57,956 nt of DNA from Oscillospiraceae bacterium. GTDB taxonomy: Bacteria > Bacillota > Clostridia > Oscillospirales > Oscillospiraceae. The position numbers and the translations under genes are program-made. Of this stretch, positions 26,720 through 37,341 are shown piece by piece. Below the pieces are notes generated by a model. It was not told the origin of the DNA. It worked only from the letters and a program-made list of their open reading frames with translations, and did no database searches. Positions within the stretch are counted from its first letter, which is position 1. Every line of letters starts with the position of its first letter. The DNA is taken from contig JAAWBF010000019.1 in the NCBI GenBank assembly GCA_022792555.1, positions 1 to 57,956 on the forward strand. Reading direction: 5' to 3'.

Positions 26720-29700
26720 ATGCTCAAACTGCTGTTAGGCCGGTCTGGAACTGGAAAGACCACTGCAATGTTACAGGCAATCGCCGCCCATCGGGAGGGA
26801 AAGCCCCAGATTTTGATTGTCCCTGAACAGCACTCCCACAACATGGAGCGGGAGCTCTGTGTACAGGGGGGGAACCGGGTGTCGCTGTATGCCGAGGTGC
26901 TGTCCTTTACCCGCCTGGCAAACCGGGTATTTTCCATGTCGGGGGGGCTGACGAATCCAACGCTGGACGCGGGGGGACGGCTACTGTTGATGTACCTGGC
27001 AATCAAGGGGGTGGCGGGGGAGCTGAAGGTCTACCAGCGGCCCTCCCGCAAGCCCACCTTTTTATCTAACCTGGTGTCCACAGTGGACGAGCTCAAGAGC
27101 TGCTGTGTGACTCCAGACCGGCTGTGGAATGCCGGGGAGGAGTACGGCGGGGAGGAGGGGGACAAGCTGCGGGATATCTCCCTCATCTATGGGGCCTATG
27201 AGGCCCTGACCGCCCGACAGGGGGCGGACCCTAGAGATCGGCTTACCCGGCTGGCCGCCGTGCTTCCGGACAGCGGCTGGGCCAAGGGGACTCATATCTA
27301 CATCGATGGCTTTACTGACTTCACCCCCCAGGAACAGGGGGTGATTCGGATCCTGATGGCCCAGGCCGATCAGGTGACGGTGGCCCTGACCTGCGACAAG
27401 CTTTTGGAGGACGAGGGAGGGACCGGCGTCTTTTCCCCTGCCCGCAAGACAGCGGCCCGACTGATCCGTATGGCAAAGGAGGGGGGCATTTCTCAGGAAA
27501 CCGTTGTCTTGGAGCCGGCCGGAAAACGGGCGCCTGCTCTAGCCAGAATCGAGCAGGCTCTTTTTGCCTCGAACGCCGCCCCGTGGACCCAGCTGTCCCA
27601 AGGGCTGACCCTCTATACTGCTTTCACCCCTTATTCCGAGGTGGAGTGGACAGCGGCCCAAATTTTGCGTCTGGTCCAAACTGGTCAGTACCGGTTTCGG
27701 GACATTGCTGTGACCTGCCGGAACATGGAGACCTACGGGACCCTGTTGGAGACGGTGTTTGCCAGATATCAAATCCCGCTGTTTTTGAGTAAGATGAGCG
27801 ACATCCTGCAAAAGCCGGTGCTGGCCTTGATCACCGCCGCGCTGGATACGGTGACAGGGGAGTACCAGTATGACGATCTCTTCCGCTACCTGAAAACCGA
27901 CCTGGCCGGGGTAGGGGAGGAGGAGCGGGATCTGCTGGAGAACTACGCCCTCACCTGGAATCTGCGGGGGAACCGGTGGACAGAGAAGCGGGACTGGACT
28001 ATGCACCCCGGCGGCTATGGTATCTCCTTCAAAGAGGAGGACCAGGCGCTGTTGGACCGTTTAAACGAGCTACGCCGCCGGATCGTGGCGCCCCTGGAGG
28101 TCTTGCGGAAGAACAAAGACCGGACAGGAATGGGGCAGGCAAAAGCACTTTACAGCTTTATGGAAGCTATTAACCTGCCCCAGCAGCTGGCCAATCGGGC
28201 CGAAGCCCTGCGGGAGCGGGGAGAACTGACTTTGACGGAGGAGTATCGGCAGCTCTGGGAGATTTTGTGTACCGCTTTGGAGCAGTGCGCGCAGATTTTG
28301 GGTGATCTCCCGGTGGAGCAGGACGAATTCACGAAGCTCTTTGCCCTGGTTCTCTCCCAGTATGATGTGGGGAGCATTCCGGTCTCCTTGGACCGGATTA
28401 ATGCCGCCGAAATGCCCCGCTTGGCCCATAAACACTGTAAAGTACTTTTCCTGTTAGGAGCAGATGACGCAAGCATTCCTCAGGCTGCACCCTCTCCCGG
28501 CCTGCTCAACGATGACGACCGCTCCCTCCTGGCCTCCTACGGAATGGAGCTGGCCCCCTGTCTAACTGATAAGCTCTATCGGGAGAACACCATTGTCTAT
28601 GAGACCTGTGCCCTCCCCTCCGATCAGCTCTTTGTGAGCTGGGCTGAGGGGGACGCCGGGGGAGAGGAACAGCGGCCCTCTTTCCTGGTCCGTCGGCTGC
28701 GCACCCTGTTTCCGGCGCTGCCGCCTATCCATGAGGGAGAACTGTCTGGGCGCTTCCGGCTGGCTTCCCCCCGATCTGCCCTGGAGCTGTCCGGCCAGCT
28801 GGTGGAGGTGAAGGCCGCCCTCAGGTGCCTGCCCGGCTATGCCCCCCTGGTGGATCGGATGGAAGAAGCAGTCAGGCTAGAACGCGGCAGTTTGAGTAAG
28901 GATACAGTAAAACTACTTTACGGAGAACAGGTCCCCATGTCGGCCTCTCGCATGGATAAGCACCAGTCCTGCCACTTCTCCTATTTTATGCAATACGGTC
29001 TCAAAGCGAAGCCCCGCCGACCCGCCGGCTTCCGGGCGCCGGAGTACGGCGAATTCGTCCACTATGTCTTGGAGCATGTATTGAGGGCCAGACAGCAGAA
29101 CCCAGAACAGGGCGCCCCGGACACACCAGAGAAAAAGACCGCGCTCCGCGCCCTCACCAAGTCGATAGTAGAGCGGTACATCAAAGAGAAGCTGGGGGGA
29201 TTGGAGCAGGAGACCCCGCGTTTCCGCTATCTCTTCCGGCGGCTCCTCCGGTCAGTGGAGCTGGTGGTGGAGAATGTGGTAGAGGAGCTGTCGGTATCAG
29301 AGTTCCAGCCCATCGCCTTTGAGCTGGGCTTCGGGGGCCGCAACGGCCTGCCGCCGGTGGAGCTCACCCAGGACGGTGTCACCATCAGCATTTCCGGCCT
29401 AGTAGATCGGGTGGACGGCTGGGCCAAAAATGGTCGGCTGTATCTGCGGGTGGTGGACTACAAGACAGGACGCAAATCCTTTGATTTGACCGATATCTGG
29501 AACGGACTGGGCCTGCAGATGCTCCTCTATCTCTTTACCCTAAAGGAGGAGGGGAGGCAGGCGTTCCATACCACGGAGGAGATCATCCCCGCTGGAGCCC
29601 TCTATCTGCCGGCCAGAGATGCGGTGGTGGCCGGAAGCCGGAGCATGACCGAGACAGAGCGCCGGAAAAAGGTGGACGCTGAACTGCGCCGAAAGGGGCT

Positions 29701-30070
29701 TGTGCTGGACGACCCAGATGTGCTGGCCGCTATGGAACACCCAGGCGAAGAGGGAATCCGCTTCCTGCCGGTGCGGGTTTCCGCGAAGACAGGGGCAATC
29801 TCCGGGGAGGCGCTGGTGTCTGCGGCCCGGCTGGGTAAGCTGGAGCGGCACACCAACCGGATTTTAAAGGCGGTCAGTGCCGAGATCGCCGCTGGAAAGA
29901 TCACCGCCGATCCCTTCTGGCGGGGACCGGAGCGCAACGCCTGCCAGTGGTGCGACTACGCCGCCGCCTGCCAATTCCAGGAGGGGCGCGGGGGGGATCA
30001 TAAGCGCTATCTACCTACCGTCCGGGGAGAGGCCTTTTGGCAGGCAGTGGAGCAGGAGGACGAGGCGTAA
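26720..30070 (+). CDS. addB: ATP-dependent helicase/nuclease subunit B AddB
   Basis: LLLGRSGTGKTTAMLQAI; SASRMDKHQSCHFSYFMQYGLKAK; VVDYKTGRKSFDL; C-terminal CQWCDYAAAC (Fe-S cluster motif). Confidence 0.92.
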   Translation: MLKLLLGRSGTGKTTAMLQAIAAHREGKPQILIVPEQHSHNMERELCVQGGNRVSLYAEVLSFTRLANRVFSMSGGLTNPTLDAGGRLLLMYLAIKGVAGELKVYQRPSRKPTFLSNLVSTVDELKSCCVTPDRLWNAGEEYGGEEGDKLRDISLIYGAYEALTARQGADPRDRLTRLAAVLPDSGWAKGTHIYIDGFTDFTPQEQGVIRILMAQADQVTVALTCDKLLEDEGGTGVFSPARKTAARLIRMAKEGGISQETVVLEPAGKRAPALARIEQALFASNAAPWTQLSQGLTLYTAFTPYSEVEWTAAQILRLVQTGQYRFRDIAVTCRNMETYGTLLETVFARYQIPLFLSKMSDILQKPVLALITAALDTVTGEYQYDDLFRYLKTDLAGVGEEERDLLENYALTWNLRGNRWTEKRDWTMHPGGYGISFKEEDQALLDRLNELRRRIVAPLEVLRKNKDRTGMGQAKALYSFMEAINLPQQLANRAEALRERGELTLTEEYRQLWEILCTALEQCAQILGDLPVEQDEFTKLFALVLSQYDVGSIPVSLDRINAAEMPRLAHKHCKVLFLLGADDASIPQAAPSPGLLNDDDRSLLASYGMELAPCLTDKLYRENTIVYETCALPSDQLFVSWAEGDAGGEEQRPSFLVRRLRTLFPALPPIHEGELSGRFRLASPRSALELSGQLVEVKAALRCLPGYAPLVDRMEEAVRLERGSLSKDTVKLLYGEQVPMSASRMDKHQSCHFSYFMQYGLKAKPRRPAGFRAPEYGEFVHYVLEHVLRARQQNPEQGAPDTPEKKTALRALTKSIVERYIKEKLGGLEQETPRFRYLFRRLLRSVELVVENVVEELSVSEFQPIAFELGFGGRNGLPPVELTQDGVTISISGLVDRVDGWAKNGRLYLRVVDYKTGRKSFDLTDIWNGLGLQMLLYLFTLKEEGRQAFHTTEEIIPAGALYLPARDAVVAGSRSMTETERRKKVDAELRRKGLVLDDPDVLAAMEHPGEEGIRFLPVRVSAKTGAISGEALVSAARLGKLERHTNRILKAVSAEIAAGKITADPFWRGPERNACQWCDYAAACQFQEGRGGDHKRYLPTVRGEAFWQAVEQEDEA

Positions 30071-30102
30071 GAACCCGTATTCCCCAATTATGAATACAGC
30101 TT
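30071..30102. mobile_element. MITE-like element, copy 3 (32-bp end-to-end remnant)
   Basis: GAACCCGTATTCCCCAATTATGAATACAGCTT flanked by TAA at 30068-30070 and 30103-30105. Confidence 0.45.
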
Positions 30103-30163
30103 TAAGACACACTGTGCCAGAAAATACAATAAAGCAAATTTACTTTACAGATTTGAACAGGCG

Positions 30164-33100
30164 GTGAAAGAGATGGAGTTTGCCCCAACAGCGGAACAGC
30201 AGGCGGTGATTGACGACCGGGGTGGCAGCTTATTGGTCTCCGCAGCAGCGGGATCGGGAAAGACACGAGTATTGGTGGAACGGCTTTTAAACCGGGTGGA
30301 ACAGGAGGGGGTGGATATTGACCGTTTTTTGGTGATTACCTATACCAAGGCCGCTGCCGCCGAACTGCGGGCCAGGATTGTGTCTGACCTCTCAGAGCGG
30401 TTGGCTAGCCGCCCTGGGGATCGACATCTTCGACGGCAGACTACTTTGATTTACCAGGCACAGATCTCCACCATCCATGCATTTTGCGCCCAGCTCCTGC
30501 GGGCCAGTGGACATCTGCTGGATGTCAACCCGGATTTTCGGCTGGCCGATGAGGGAGAGGCAAGAATCCTCATGTTCCAGGCCCTAGACGACGTGCTGGA
30601 GACCAGGTATGAGAACTTAGAGGGGGGGAGCGACTTTGCCAAGTTGGTGGACACCCTGTCAGCTGGCCGGGATGATAGCCGCCTGGTGGAGATTGTCCTA
30701 GACATCCGCAGTCGGATTCAGAGCCACCCAGACCCGGACGCCTGGCTGGCGGAACAGGAGAGAGTCTTCGCTTTGGAGGGTGTGACCGATGCGGGGGAGA
30801 CAGAATGGGGGCAGCTCTTGCTGGAGGACGTCGGACGGCAGGCCCGTTACTGGACAGGCCGGATCGCCGAGGCGCTAGAAGTGTGTGCCTGCGATCCAAA
30901 CCTCGCTTCTAACTATGCCGGGAGTCTCTCGGCCACCCTGGAAGCCCTGCGGTATTTCGCCGCCGGTACAGAGGAGGGGTGGGATGCCGCCAGAGCCGCC
31001 CTCCCTATCCCCTTCCCTGGGGCTGGCCGGAAGAAGATGGAGGACTGTCCAGAGGAGGCCGCGCGGGTGAAAACTATCCGGCTGGCCTGTAAGGGGCGCA
31101 TGGAAAAGCTGGAGGATCTGTTTTTAGACTGTAGCGCCGACCTTTTGGCGGATATGCGGGCTATGTACCCGGCGATCCGTGGACTGTTCGCCCTGGTCCG
31201 GGACTTTGAGACGGCCTATACCGCCAGAAAAGAGCGCCGGGGCCTGCTGGACTTCTCCGATCTGGAACATTTGACGGTCCGGCTGCTGGTAGGGGAACAC
31301 GGTCCCACAGCGCTGGCCCAACAGTGGGCCGAGAAGTTTGAGGAGATCATGGTGGACGAGTATCAGGACACCAATGAGGTCCAAAACACCATTTTCAATG
31401 CCCTGAGTCGGGAGGACAACCTCTTTATGGTAGGGGATGTGAAGCAGTCCATTTATCGCTTCCGGCTGGCCGATCCCACCATCTTTTTGGACAAGTACCA
31501 GCGCTTCCGGCCTCAGCGTGAGGCTATGCCGGGAGAGCCCCGGCGGATCAACCTCACCCAAAATTTCCGCTCCCGATCTCAGGTGCTGGAAGGGGCCAAT
31601 TACCTGTTTTACAACATCATGTCCGCCGAGTTTGGGGAGATGGCATACACCAAAGAAGAGGCGCTGGTCCCAGGGGCCGCCTACCCCGCGGACGGTGAAC
31701 GCTATGCCGTTGAGCTGGCCGCCATAGATTGTACAGGGGCGGAGGAGTCCGCCGAAGAGGCACAGATCGAAAAGCCTTCCCGTGACCTGCTGGAGGCCCG
31801 CTTTGCGGCCCGACGGATTGCCAGCCTGCTGGAGGAGGGCTTTCCAGTGCAGGATGGGGGCGAGCTCCGCCAGGTCCGCCCCTCAGATATCGTCATTTTG
31901 CTGCGCTCCCCTGGAACAGTGCTCCACCACTACGCCCGTGCCCTAGGGGAACGGGGCATCCCCTGGGAGGCCGAGGGCGGGGGGGATTTCTTTGCCGCGG
32001 CAGAGGTCCTGGTGGCTCTGGCTCTCCTGCAAGTGGTGGATAACCCCAGGCAGGACATCCCTCTGATCGCCGTCTTGCGGGCGCCGGTGTACGGTTTTAC
32101 GGCGGATAAGCTGGCCCAGATCCGGGCATCCACTCCAGATGGGGACTTTTATTCCGCTCTGGAGCATCAGGCCCAGACGGGAGACCGGGACTGTGGATCT
32201 TTTTTAGAGGAATTGTCCAACCTCCGTTTCGGAGCGGGGGATAAGAGCTGCTATCAGCTCCTGTGGCACATCTACGACCGCACTAACCTGATCGGGATCT
32301 TTGGCGCCATGGAGGGGGGAGAGGGGCGGCAGGCCAATCTGCTCACCTTGGCCGAGTTGGCCCGGCGGTTCGAGGGGGCGGGCTACCGAGGGCTGTTCCC
32401 CTTCCTCACCTACCTGACCCGGTTACAGGACAATGGGGGACGGATTGCTACGCCGGCGGCGGGCCGGACAGGGGGTGGCGTGCGGATCATGAGTATTCAC
32501 CGCTCCAAGGGGCTGGAGTTTCCGGTGGTGGTGCTGTGCGGGCTGGCCCGGCGGCTCAACCGGGAGGATATCCAGCGGCCCATACTCTTTCACCCCAAGC
32601 TGGGAGTGGGTCCCAAATTTTTAGATACGGATCGGATGGTAGAATATCCTACTTTGGCCCGCCGGGCGGTGGCTCGAAAGCTGGAATATGAAATGATGGC
32701 GGAGGAACTGCGGCTGTTGTATGTGGCCGCGACCAGAGCCAGAGAAAAACTCATCTTCTCCTGTGCACTGTCCAGCGGGGGGAAGGAGCTGGCCAAGCTG
32801 GCAGGGGATGTCTCCCTTCCAGTGGACCCCCAGGTCCTGTTTGGCTGCTCCTCGGTGGCCCAGTGGGTCCTGCTCCCCGTTCTGGCTCGTCCAGAGGCCC
32901 ATACCCTGCGGGCCGCGGCAGAGCTGTCTATTCTCTCACCAGCAGCGGACTACGGCCCGGCTTGGGATATCTACTGGGTCGATGGGGGCACTCTGGAGGA
33001 GGTCTCATCCAAACCGCAGGCCGTCCAGACAAGCCCGGAGACGACCGCAGTCGACCCGAATTTGGTGGCCCGTTTGACTTGGCAGTACCCCTATCAGCGG

Positions 33101-33778
33101 GAGGTTGATATCCCGTCTAAGCTCACGGCTACCCAGCTCAAGGGGCGGACGCTGGATCAAGAGGCGGCAGAGGATGCAGTCCAGTCTCCTGTCACCCAGA
33201 TAACCACAGACAGCCTGCGGCAGCCCCGCTTTGCCCAGGAGGAATTCGGTTTGACCCCCGCCCAGAAGGGAACCGCAATCCATCTGGCGATGCAATACCT
33301 GAACTTCCAAAGCGGGGATCACCTGGAGACGGTCTCCGCCGAGCTGGATCGTCTGGTGCGGGAGGCATACATGACGCCAGAACAGAGAGAAGCGGTAGAC
33401 CCAGAGCGAATTGTAGCCTTTTTCCGCGCCCCGCTTGGGCGGGAAATGATGGCTTCCGTCTCTCTGCACCGAGAGTTTAAGTTCTCAATTTTAGCCGAGG
33501 CTGCTCAATACTATCCAGGCGCCGGACCGGGGGAACAGGTCCTGCTTCAAGGGGTAGTGGACTGCTTCTTTGAAACCCTGGAGGGGATTACGATCATCGA
33601 CTTCAAGACAGACCGGGTGAACCGCCGGTGGGCCTATCAACGGGCGCAGGACTATGCCTCCCAGCTCAATACCTACGCCCAGGCGTTGGAAGAGATCACC
33701 GGAAAGCCGGTGGTCCGCAGAGTACTTTGGTTCTTCCATGCCGATACGGCGGTAGAGCTCAAGGCAAAGACGCCATAG
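30164..33778 (+). CDS. addA: ATP-dependent helicase/nuclease subunit A AddA
   Basis: LVSAAAGSGKTRVLVERLL; MVDEYQDTNEVQ; NLTQNFRSRSQVL; C-term TIIDFKTDRV. Confidence 0.95.
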   Translation: MKEMEFAPTAEQQAVIDDRGGSLLVSAAAGSGKTRVLVERLLNRVEQEGVDIDRFLVITYTKAAAAELRARIVSDLSERLASRPGDRHLRRQTTLIYQAQISTIHAFCAQLLRASGHLLDVNPDFRLADEGEARILMFQALDDVLETRYENLEGGSDFAKLVDTLSAGRDDSRLVEIVLDIRSRIQSHPDPDAWLAEQERVFALEGVTDAGETEWGQLLLEDVGRQARYWTGRIAEALEVCACDPNLASNYAGSLSATLEALRYFAAGTEEGWDAARAALPIPFPGAGRKKMEDCPEEAARVKTIRLACKGRMEKLEDLFLDCSADLLADMRAMYPAIRGLFALVRDFETAYTARKERRGLLDFSDLEHLTVRLLVGEHGPTALAQQWAEKFEEIMVDEYQDTNEVQNTIFNALSREDNLFMVGDVKQSIYRFRLADPTIFLDKYQRFRPQREAMPGEPRRINLTQNFRSRSQVLEGANYLFYNIMSAEFGEMAYTKEEALVPGAAYPADGERYAVELAAIDCTGAEESAEEAQIEKPSRDLLEARFAARRIASLLEEGFPVQDGGELRQVRPSDIVILLRSPGTVLHHYARALGERGIPWEAEGGGDFFAAAEVLVALALLQVVDNPRQDIPLIAVLRAPVYGFTADKLAQIRASTPDGDFYSALEHQAQTGDRDCGSFLEELSNLRFGAGDKSCYQLLWHIYDRTNLIGIFGAMEGGEGRQANLLTLAELARRFEGAGYRGLFPFLTYLTRLQDNGGRIATPAAGRTGGGVRIMSIHRSKGLEFPVVVLCGLARRLNREDIQRPILFHPKLGVGPKFLDTDRMVEYPTLARRAVARKLEYEMMAEELRLLYVAATRAREKLIFSCALSSGGKELAKLAGDVSLPVDPQVLFGCSSVAQWVLLPVLARPEAHTLRAAAELSILSPAADYGPAWDIYWVDGGTLEEVSSKPQAVQTSPETTAVDPNLVARLTWQYPYQREVDIPSKLTATQLKGRTLDQEAAEDAVQSPVTQITTDSLRQPRFAQEEFGLTPAQKGTAIHLAMQYLNFQSGDHLETVSAELDRLVREAYMTPEQREAVDPERIVAFFRAPLGREMMASVSLHREFKFSILAEAAQYYPGAGPGEQVLLQGVVDCFFETLEGITIIDFKTDRVNRRWAYQRAQDYASQLNTYAQALEEITGKPVVRRVLWFFHADTAVELKAKTP

Positions 33779-33793
33779 AGAGGAGAGATTGCC

Positions 33794-34876
33794 ATGAAGC
33801 TGGGACAAATCGCGGCCTTTGGCCTGCTCTGTCTCCTGACCGGGTGCTCCAGGCAGGGGGCGGAAGCGCCCGTCCAGGAAGAGGCGACACCAAGTCCGTC
33901 CCTCGTGATACAGCCTGCACCGGCCGATGCACCGCAGAGGATTGCCGTCCCAAGCTCTGCCGCTGCACTATCCGATGCCACGACCTATGTCGGGATCCGC
34001 GACAACCCCTCTGGCAGTATTTCGTTTGTCCCCGTCTCCCATGTGTGCGGAGGAGAACAGCAGCTGACGGGGACGGATCACGTCTACTCCCAATTTTCGC
34101 AGGAGTTCTTAAGTACCCTTCCGGGGGTGGAGAATTTACCGCAAACCGCTCTGACCGACAGTAGCCACCCGGACAGCCGCTTTGCCGCTGTTGCGTCCAG
34201 CGGAGCTTGGGATCTGCTTCCGGTCCAGGTGAAATACACGGCCTATGGGCTGGCCAGCCAGCCGGACCATCCAGAATGGAGCGATTATTTCCAATCCCAG
34301 CTTACAGAAACGGAGATTGACAGTCCAGTTGTCCTTGCCGAGTCGTGGCAGTTTTCCTGGGATGGTGTAGAGACCGCAATTGTGACAGCCAGCAATGTGC
34401 AGATTACGGGGGATACAGCTCTTCTTTATCATACCGGTCCCTCCGAGCTGCACGCACTGCCGGCTGAGGAGCATACCGCTGTCTATCTCCTGTCCGCGAT
34501 CTTCCGGGCCGGCGCGGAACCGGTACTGCTTGAACAGCAGATCTGTCCCGTTGAGAATACCCGCATTGTAAACACAGAGCTGGGCGTGTCCTACCGTCCG
34601 ACGGAGGAGGGGAGTTATCAGCAGTACCTCTCTGCTGTGCAGTGGGATGAGGAGGGCGGACTTACCTCCTATCCGGTCTTTTGCAATATGAACGGAGATG
34701 GAATACTCTGCAATTACCAGTATAGGCCGGACTGTCTGCTGTGTGATCTAGATGGAGACGGAATCCCAGAGCTGGTGGTGCATGACCAAGGCAGGAGTTC
34801 CCTTATGTGCGCCTGCACAGTCTACCGGCTGGCCGAGGGAGTGCCTGGCCGCTCCTTTGCGGTTGTGCTCAATTGA
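33794..34876 (+). CDS. Hypothetical lipoprotein
   Basis: MKLGQIAAFGLLCLLTGCSRQG lipobox; DLDGDGIPELVVHDQG near C-terminus. Confidence 0.65.
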   Translation: MKLGQIAAFGLLCLLTGCSRQGAEAPVQEEATPSPSLVIQPAPADAPQRIAVPSSAAALSDATTYVGIRDNPSGSISFVPVSHVCGGEQQLTGTDHVYSQFSQEFLSTLPGVENLPQTALTDSSHPDSRFAAVASSGAWDLLPVQVKYTAYGLASQPDHPEWSDYFQSQLTETEIDSPVVLAESWQFSWDGVETAIVTASNVQITGDTALLYHTGPSELHALPAEEHTAVYLLSAIFRAGAEPVLLEQQICPVENTRIVNTELGVSYRPTEEGSYQQYLSAVQWDEEGGLTSYPVFCNMNGDGILCNYQYRPDCLLCDLDGDGIPELVVHDQGRSSLMCACTVYRLAEGVPGRSFAVVLN

Positions 34877-34888
34877 GGTTATAAGTAT

Positions 34889-34915
34889 TAGAGTCCGGTT
34901 TTCAAACAGACTCTA
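34889..34915. repeat. Short TA-flanked palindrome (TAGAGTC family)
   Basis: TAGAGTCCGGTTTTCAAACAGACTCTA. Confidence 0.65.
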
Positions 34916-35072
34916 GGATGGGCTTGTTCCATCGAGAAAAATCGGGGAGCTCAAACCTTCGAAAAAAATTAAAATTATCCCTTGCATTTTGGGGACAGAC
35001 GTGGTATCATATCAGTTGCGTTTATGGAACAGCGGACGCAGATCATCCACAAAGAGAAAGAGGTGAACACCC

Positions 35073-35279
35073 ATGAAGGAAGGCATCCATCCCAACTACG
35101 AACAGACTACTATTCGATGTGCTTGCGGCAATGTGATCGAAACCGGGTCAACCAAAAAGGACATCAAGGTTGAAGTCTGCTCCAAGTGTCACCCCTTCTT
35201 TACTGGCAAACAGAAGATGGTGGATACTGGCGGACGTGTCAGCCGCTTCAACAAAAAGTTCGGTCTGGACAAGAAGTAA
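35073..35279 (+). CDS. rpmE: 50S ribosomal protein L31
   Basis: [48 protein letters not shown], four-Cys form. Confidence 0.97.
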   Translation: MKEGIHPNYEQTTIRCACGNVIETGSTKKDIKVEVCSKCHPFFTGKQKMVDTGGRVSRFNKKFGLDKK

Positions 35280-35290
35280 GTTGGTCGTTC

Positions 35291-35320
35291 AAAAACCGTA
35301 CCGGTTTCGGTACGGTTTTT
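35291..35320 (+). terminator. Rho-independent terminator of rpmE
   Basis: AAAAACCGTACC-GGTTTC-GGTACGGTTTTTT. Confidence 0.85.
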
Positions 35321-35366
35321 TCAATAGGTCGAAAAAGCGCAGTACTGCTGTTTTTGGGGAGGTCAA

Positions 35367-36668
35367 ATGACGGAACAACAGAGTTATGAAGAGAAGATCG
35401 ACCGGGCAGTGTTGGTGGGGTTAAGTGCCTATAGCCTGCCCAAGGAGGAGTGCGCCACAGACGCGTCTATGGAAGAGCTCTCCGCACTGCTGGAGACCGC
35501 CGGCGGAATCTGTGTTGGAATGGTCCTCCAGCAGAAGGACACCCCCGATCCCCGTACCTTCATTGGGGAAGGAAAGGTGGCAGAGGTCAAAGAGCTCATT
35601 GCGCAGACCGGGGCAGATATGGCCGTCTTTGACAATGCCCTGTCGCCCTCCCAGCAGCGGGCGCTGTCTCAGGATTTAGGGGTCGGTGTACTGGACCGGG
35701 CGGCGCTGATTTTGGATATCTTCGCCCAGCGGGCCAGAACCAGGGAGGGCCGCCTTCAGGTAGAACTGGCCCAATACCAGTACCTGTTGCCCAGACTTAC
35801 CGGTATGTGGGGACATCTGGTACGGCAGACTGCATCGGGGGGAAAATCCCCCATTGGAACCCGCGGCCCTGGTGAGACCCAGCTGGAGACTGACCGGCGG
35901 CATATCCGCCGAAAAATAGCCAAGCTCAAGGAGGAGCTGGAGCAGGTCCGTCGTGTCCGGGGCGTACAGCGGGAACGCCGGATAAAAAACGAGATGCCGG
36001 TTGTGGCCTTGGTGGGCTACACCAATGCGGGGAAATCCACTCTGCTCAACGCTCTGACCGGGGCGGATATCCCGGCGAACAACCGCCTGTTTGATACGCT
36101 GGATACCACCACCCGAACACTGGAGATCTCGGATACTTGCACAGTGCTGTTGTCAGATACCGTAGGTTTCATCCGTAAGCTACCGCACCATCTGGTAGAG
36201 GCCTTTAAGGCCACGCTGGAGGAGCTGACCTTTGCCGATCTTTTGATCCATGTCATAGATGCCTCCAACCCAGAGTGGCGGGAACAGGCGGCGGTGGTGG
36301 AGGAGCTGATTCAGGAGCTGGGCGCCCAGCAGACTCCATGTATCGATGTATTCAACAAGTCGGACTGCTGTCTGGGGGATATTTTACCCCATGGGGAGAA
36401 TATCATATCCATCTCGGCCAAAACAGGCCAGGGGCTCCCCGGACTGATTGAGATGATTGGAAAGCGGCTGGATACCGGCGCCTGCCGTGTGGTGATCCAC
36501 CTTCCCTATGACAAGGGAGGACTGTTGGATCTCCTCTACCGGGAGGCCAGTGTAGAGCAGGTGGCATATCAACAGGCCATCGAAGTGACAGCGGTGTGTA
36601 CTCCAGTTCTGCTGGGCCGCTTGAAAGAGTATATTGTGTCTGGGTGGACCCCGGAGATAGACCTATAA
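35367..36668 (+). CDS. hflX: GTPase HflX
   Basis: GPGETQLETDRRHIRRKI; ALVGYTNAGKSTLLNALTG; LSDTVGFIRKLPHHLVEAFKATLEE. Confidence 0.95.
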   Translation: MTEQQSYEEKIDRAVLVGLSAYSLPKEECATDASMEELSALLETAGGICVGMVLQQKDTPDPRTFIGEGKVAEVKELIAQTGADMAVFDNALSPSQQRALSQDLGVGVLDRAALILDIFAQRARTREGRLQVELAQYQYLLPRLTGMWGHLVRQTASGGKSPIGTRGPGETQLETDRRHIRRKIAKLKEELEQVRRVRGVQRERRIKNEMPVVALVGYTNAGKSTLLNALTGADIPANNRLFDTLDTTTRTLEISDTCTVLLSDTVGFIRKLPHHLVEAFKATLEELTFADLLIHVIDASNPEWREQAAVVEELIQELGAQQTPCIDVFNKSDCCLGDILPHGENIISISAKTGQGLPGLIEMIGKRLDTGACRVVIHLPYDKGGLLDLLYREASVEQVAYQQAIEVTAVCTPVLLGRLKEYIVSGWTPEIDL

Positions 36669-36731
36669 CAGAAAAATACTGTGCTGGTGGGGATATGCCA
36701 GGTCCTGGGACATGCTTATAAACAAAACAAT

Positions 36732-36763
36732 TCCCCCCTTTTCCAAGTAATAAAAAGGGGGGA
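36732..36763 (+). terminator. Terminator-like stem-loop after hflX
   Basis: TCCCCCCTTTT...AAAAGGGGGGA. Confidence 0.6.
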
Positions 36764-36780
36764 TTGTAGAATTTAAGAAG

Positions 36781-37341
36781 GTGAATCCTTTGCAAATAGA
36801 GACAAAACGACTGTTGCTGCGCCCGTTTGCGGATGGGGACGCGGCAGATTTATATGCTTATGCCAAGGATCCACAGGTGGGACCTTCGGCGGGCTGGCCG
36901 CCCCACAAGTCAGAGGCTGAGAGTTTGGAGATCATTCGTACAGTCTTTCCGGCGGAGAGCAGCACCTTTGCCGTGGTTCTCAAAGAAACTGGACGGGTAG
37001 TGGGGTCCTGTGGGTTTGTAGGCAGAAGCTATCCTGAGCTGCCCAGACCAAGCGATGAGATCGGCTACGCACTCAGCTCTGCCTGGTGGGGCCAGGGGCT
37101 GATCCCGGAGGCGGTGCAGACTCTGCTGGAGTATGGCTTTGGGGAGATGGGTCTGGAGACTATCTGGTGCAGCCACTATGCGGGCAATGAGAAATCCAAG
37201 CGGGTGATCGAAAAAAACCACTTTTTCTATCGGTTTTGCCGGGAGGAGGATGTGCCGCTGATGGGGGAACGCCGGATGACGTTCTTCTATGCTCTGACCA
37301 AATCGGAGTGGCTGGACTTGCAAAGGAGGCCGATGCAATGA
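36781..37341 (+). CDS. GNAT-family N-acetyltransferase (RimJ/RimL-like)
   Basis: IETKRLLLRPFADGDAADLYAYA; EIGYALSSAWWGQGLIPEAVQTLLEYGF. Confidence 0.85.
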   Translation: MNPLQIETKRLLLRPFADGDAADLYAYAKDPQVGPSAGWPPHKSEAESLEIIRTVFPAESSTFAVVLKETGRVVGSCGFVGRSYPELPRPSDEIGYALSSAWWGQGLIPEAVQTLLEYGFGEMGLETIWCSHYAGNEKSKRVIEKNHFFYRFCREEDVPLMGERRMTFFYALTKSEWLDLQRRPMQ

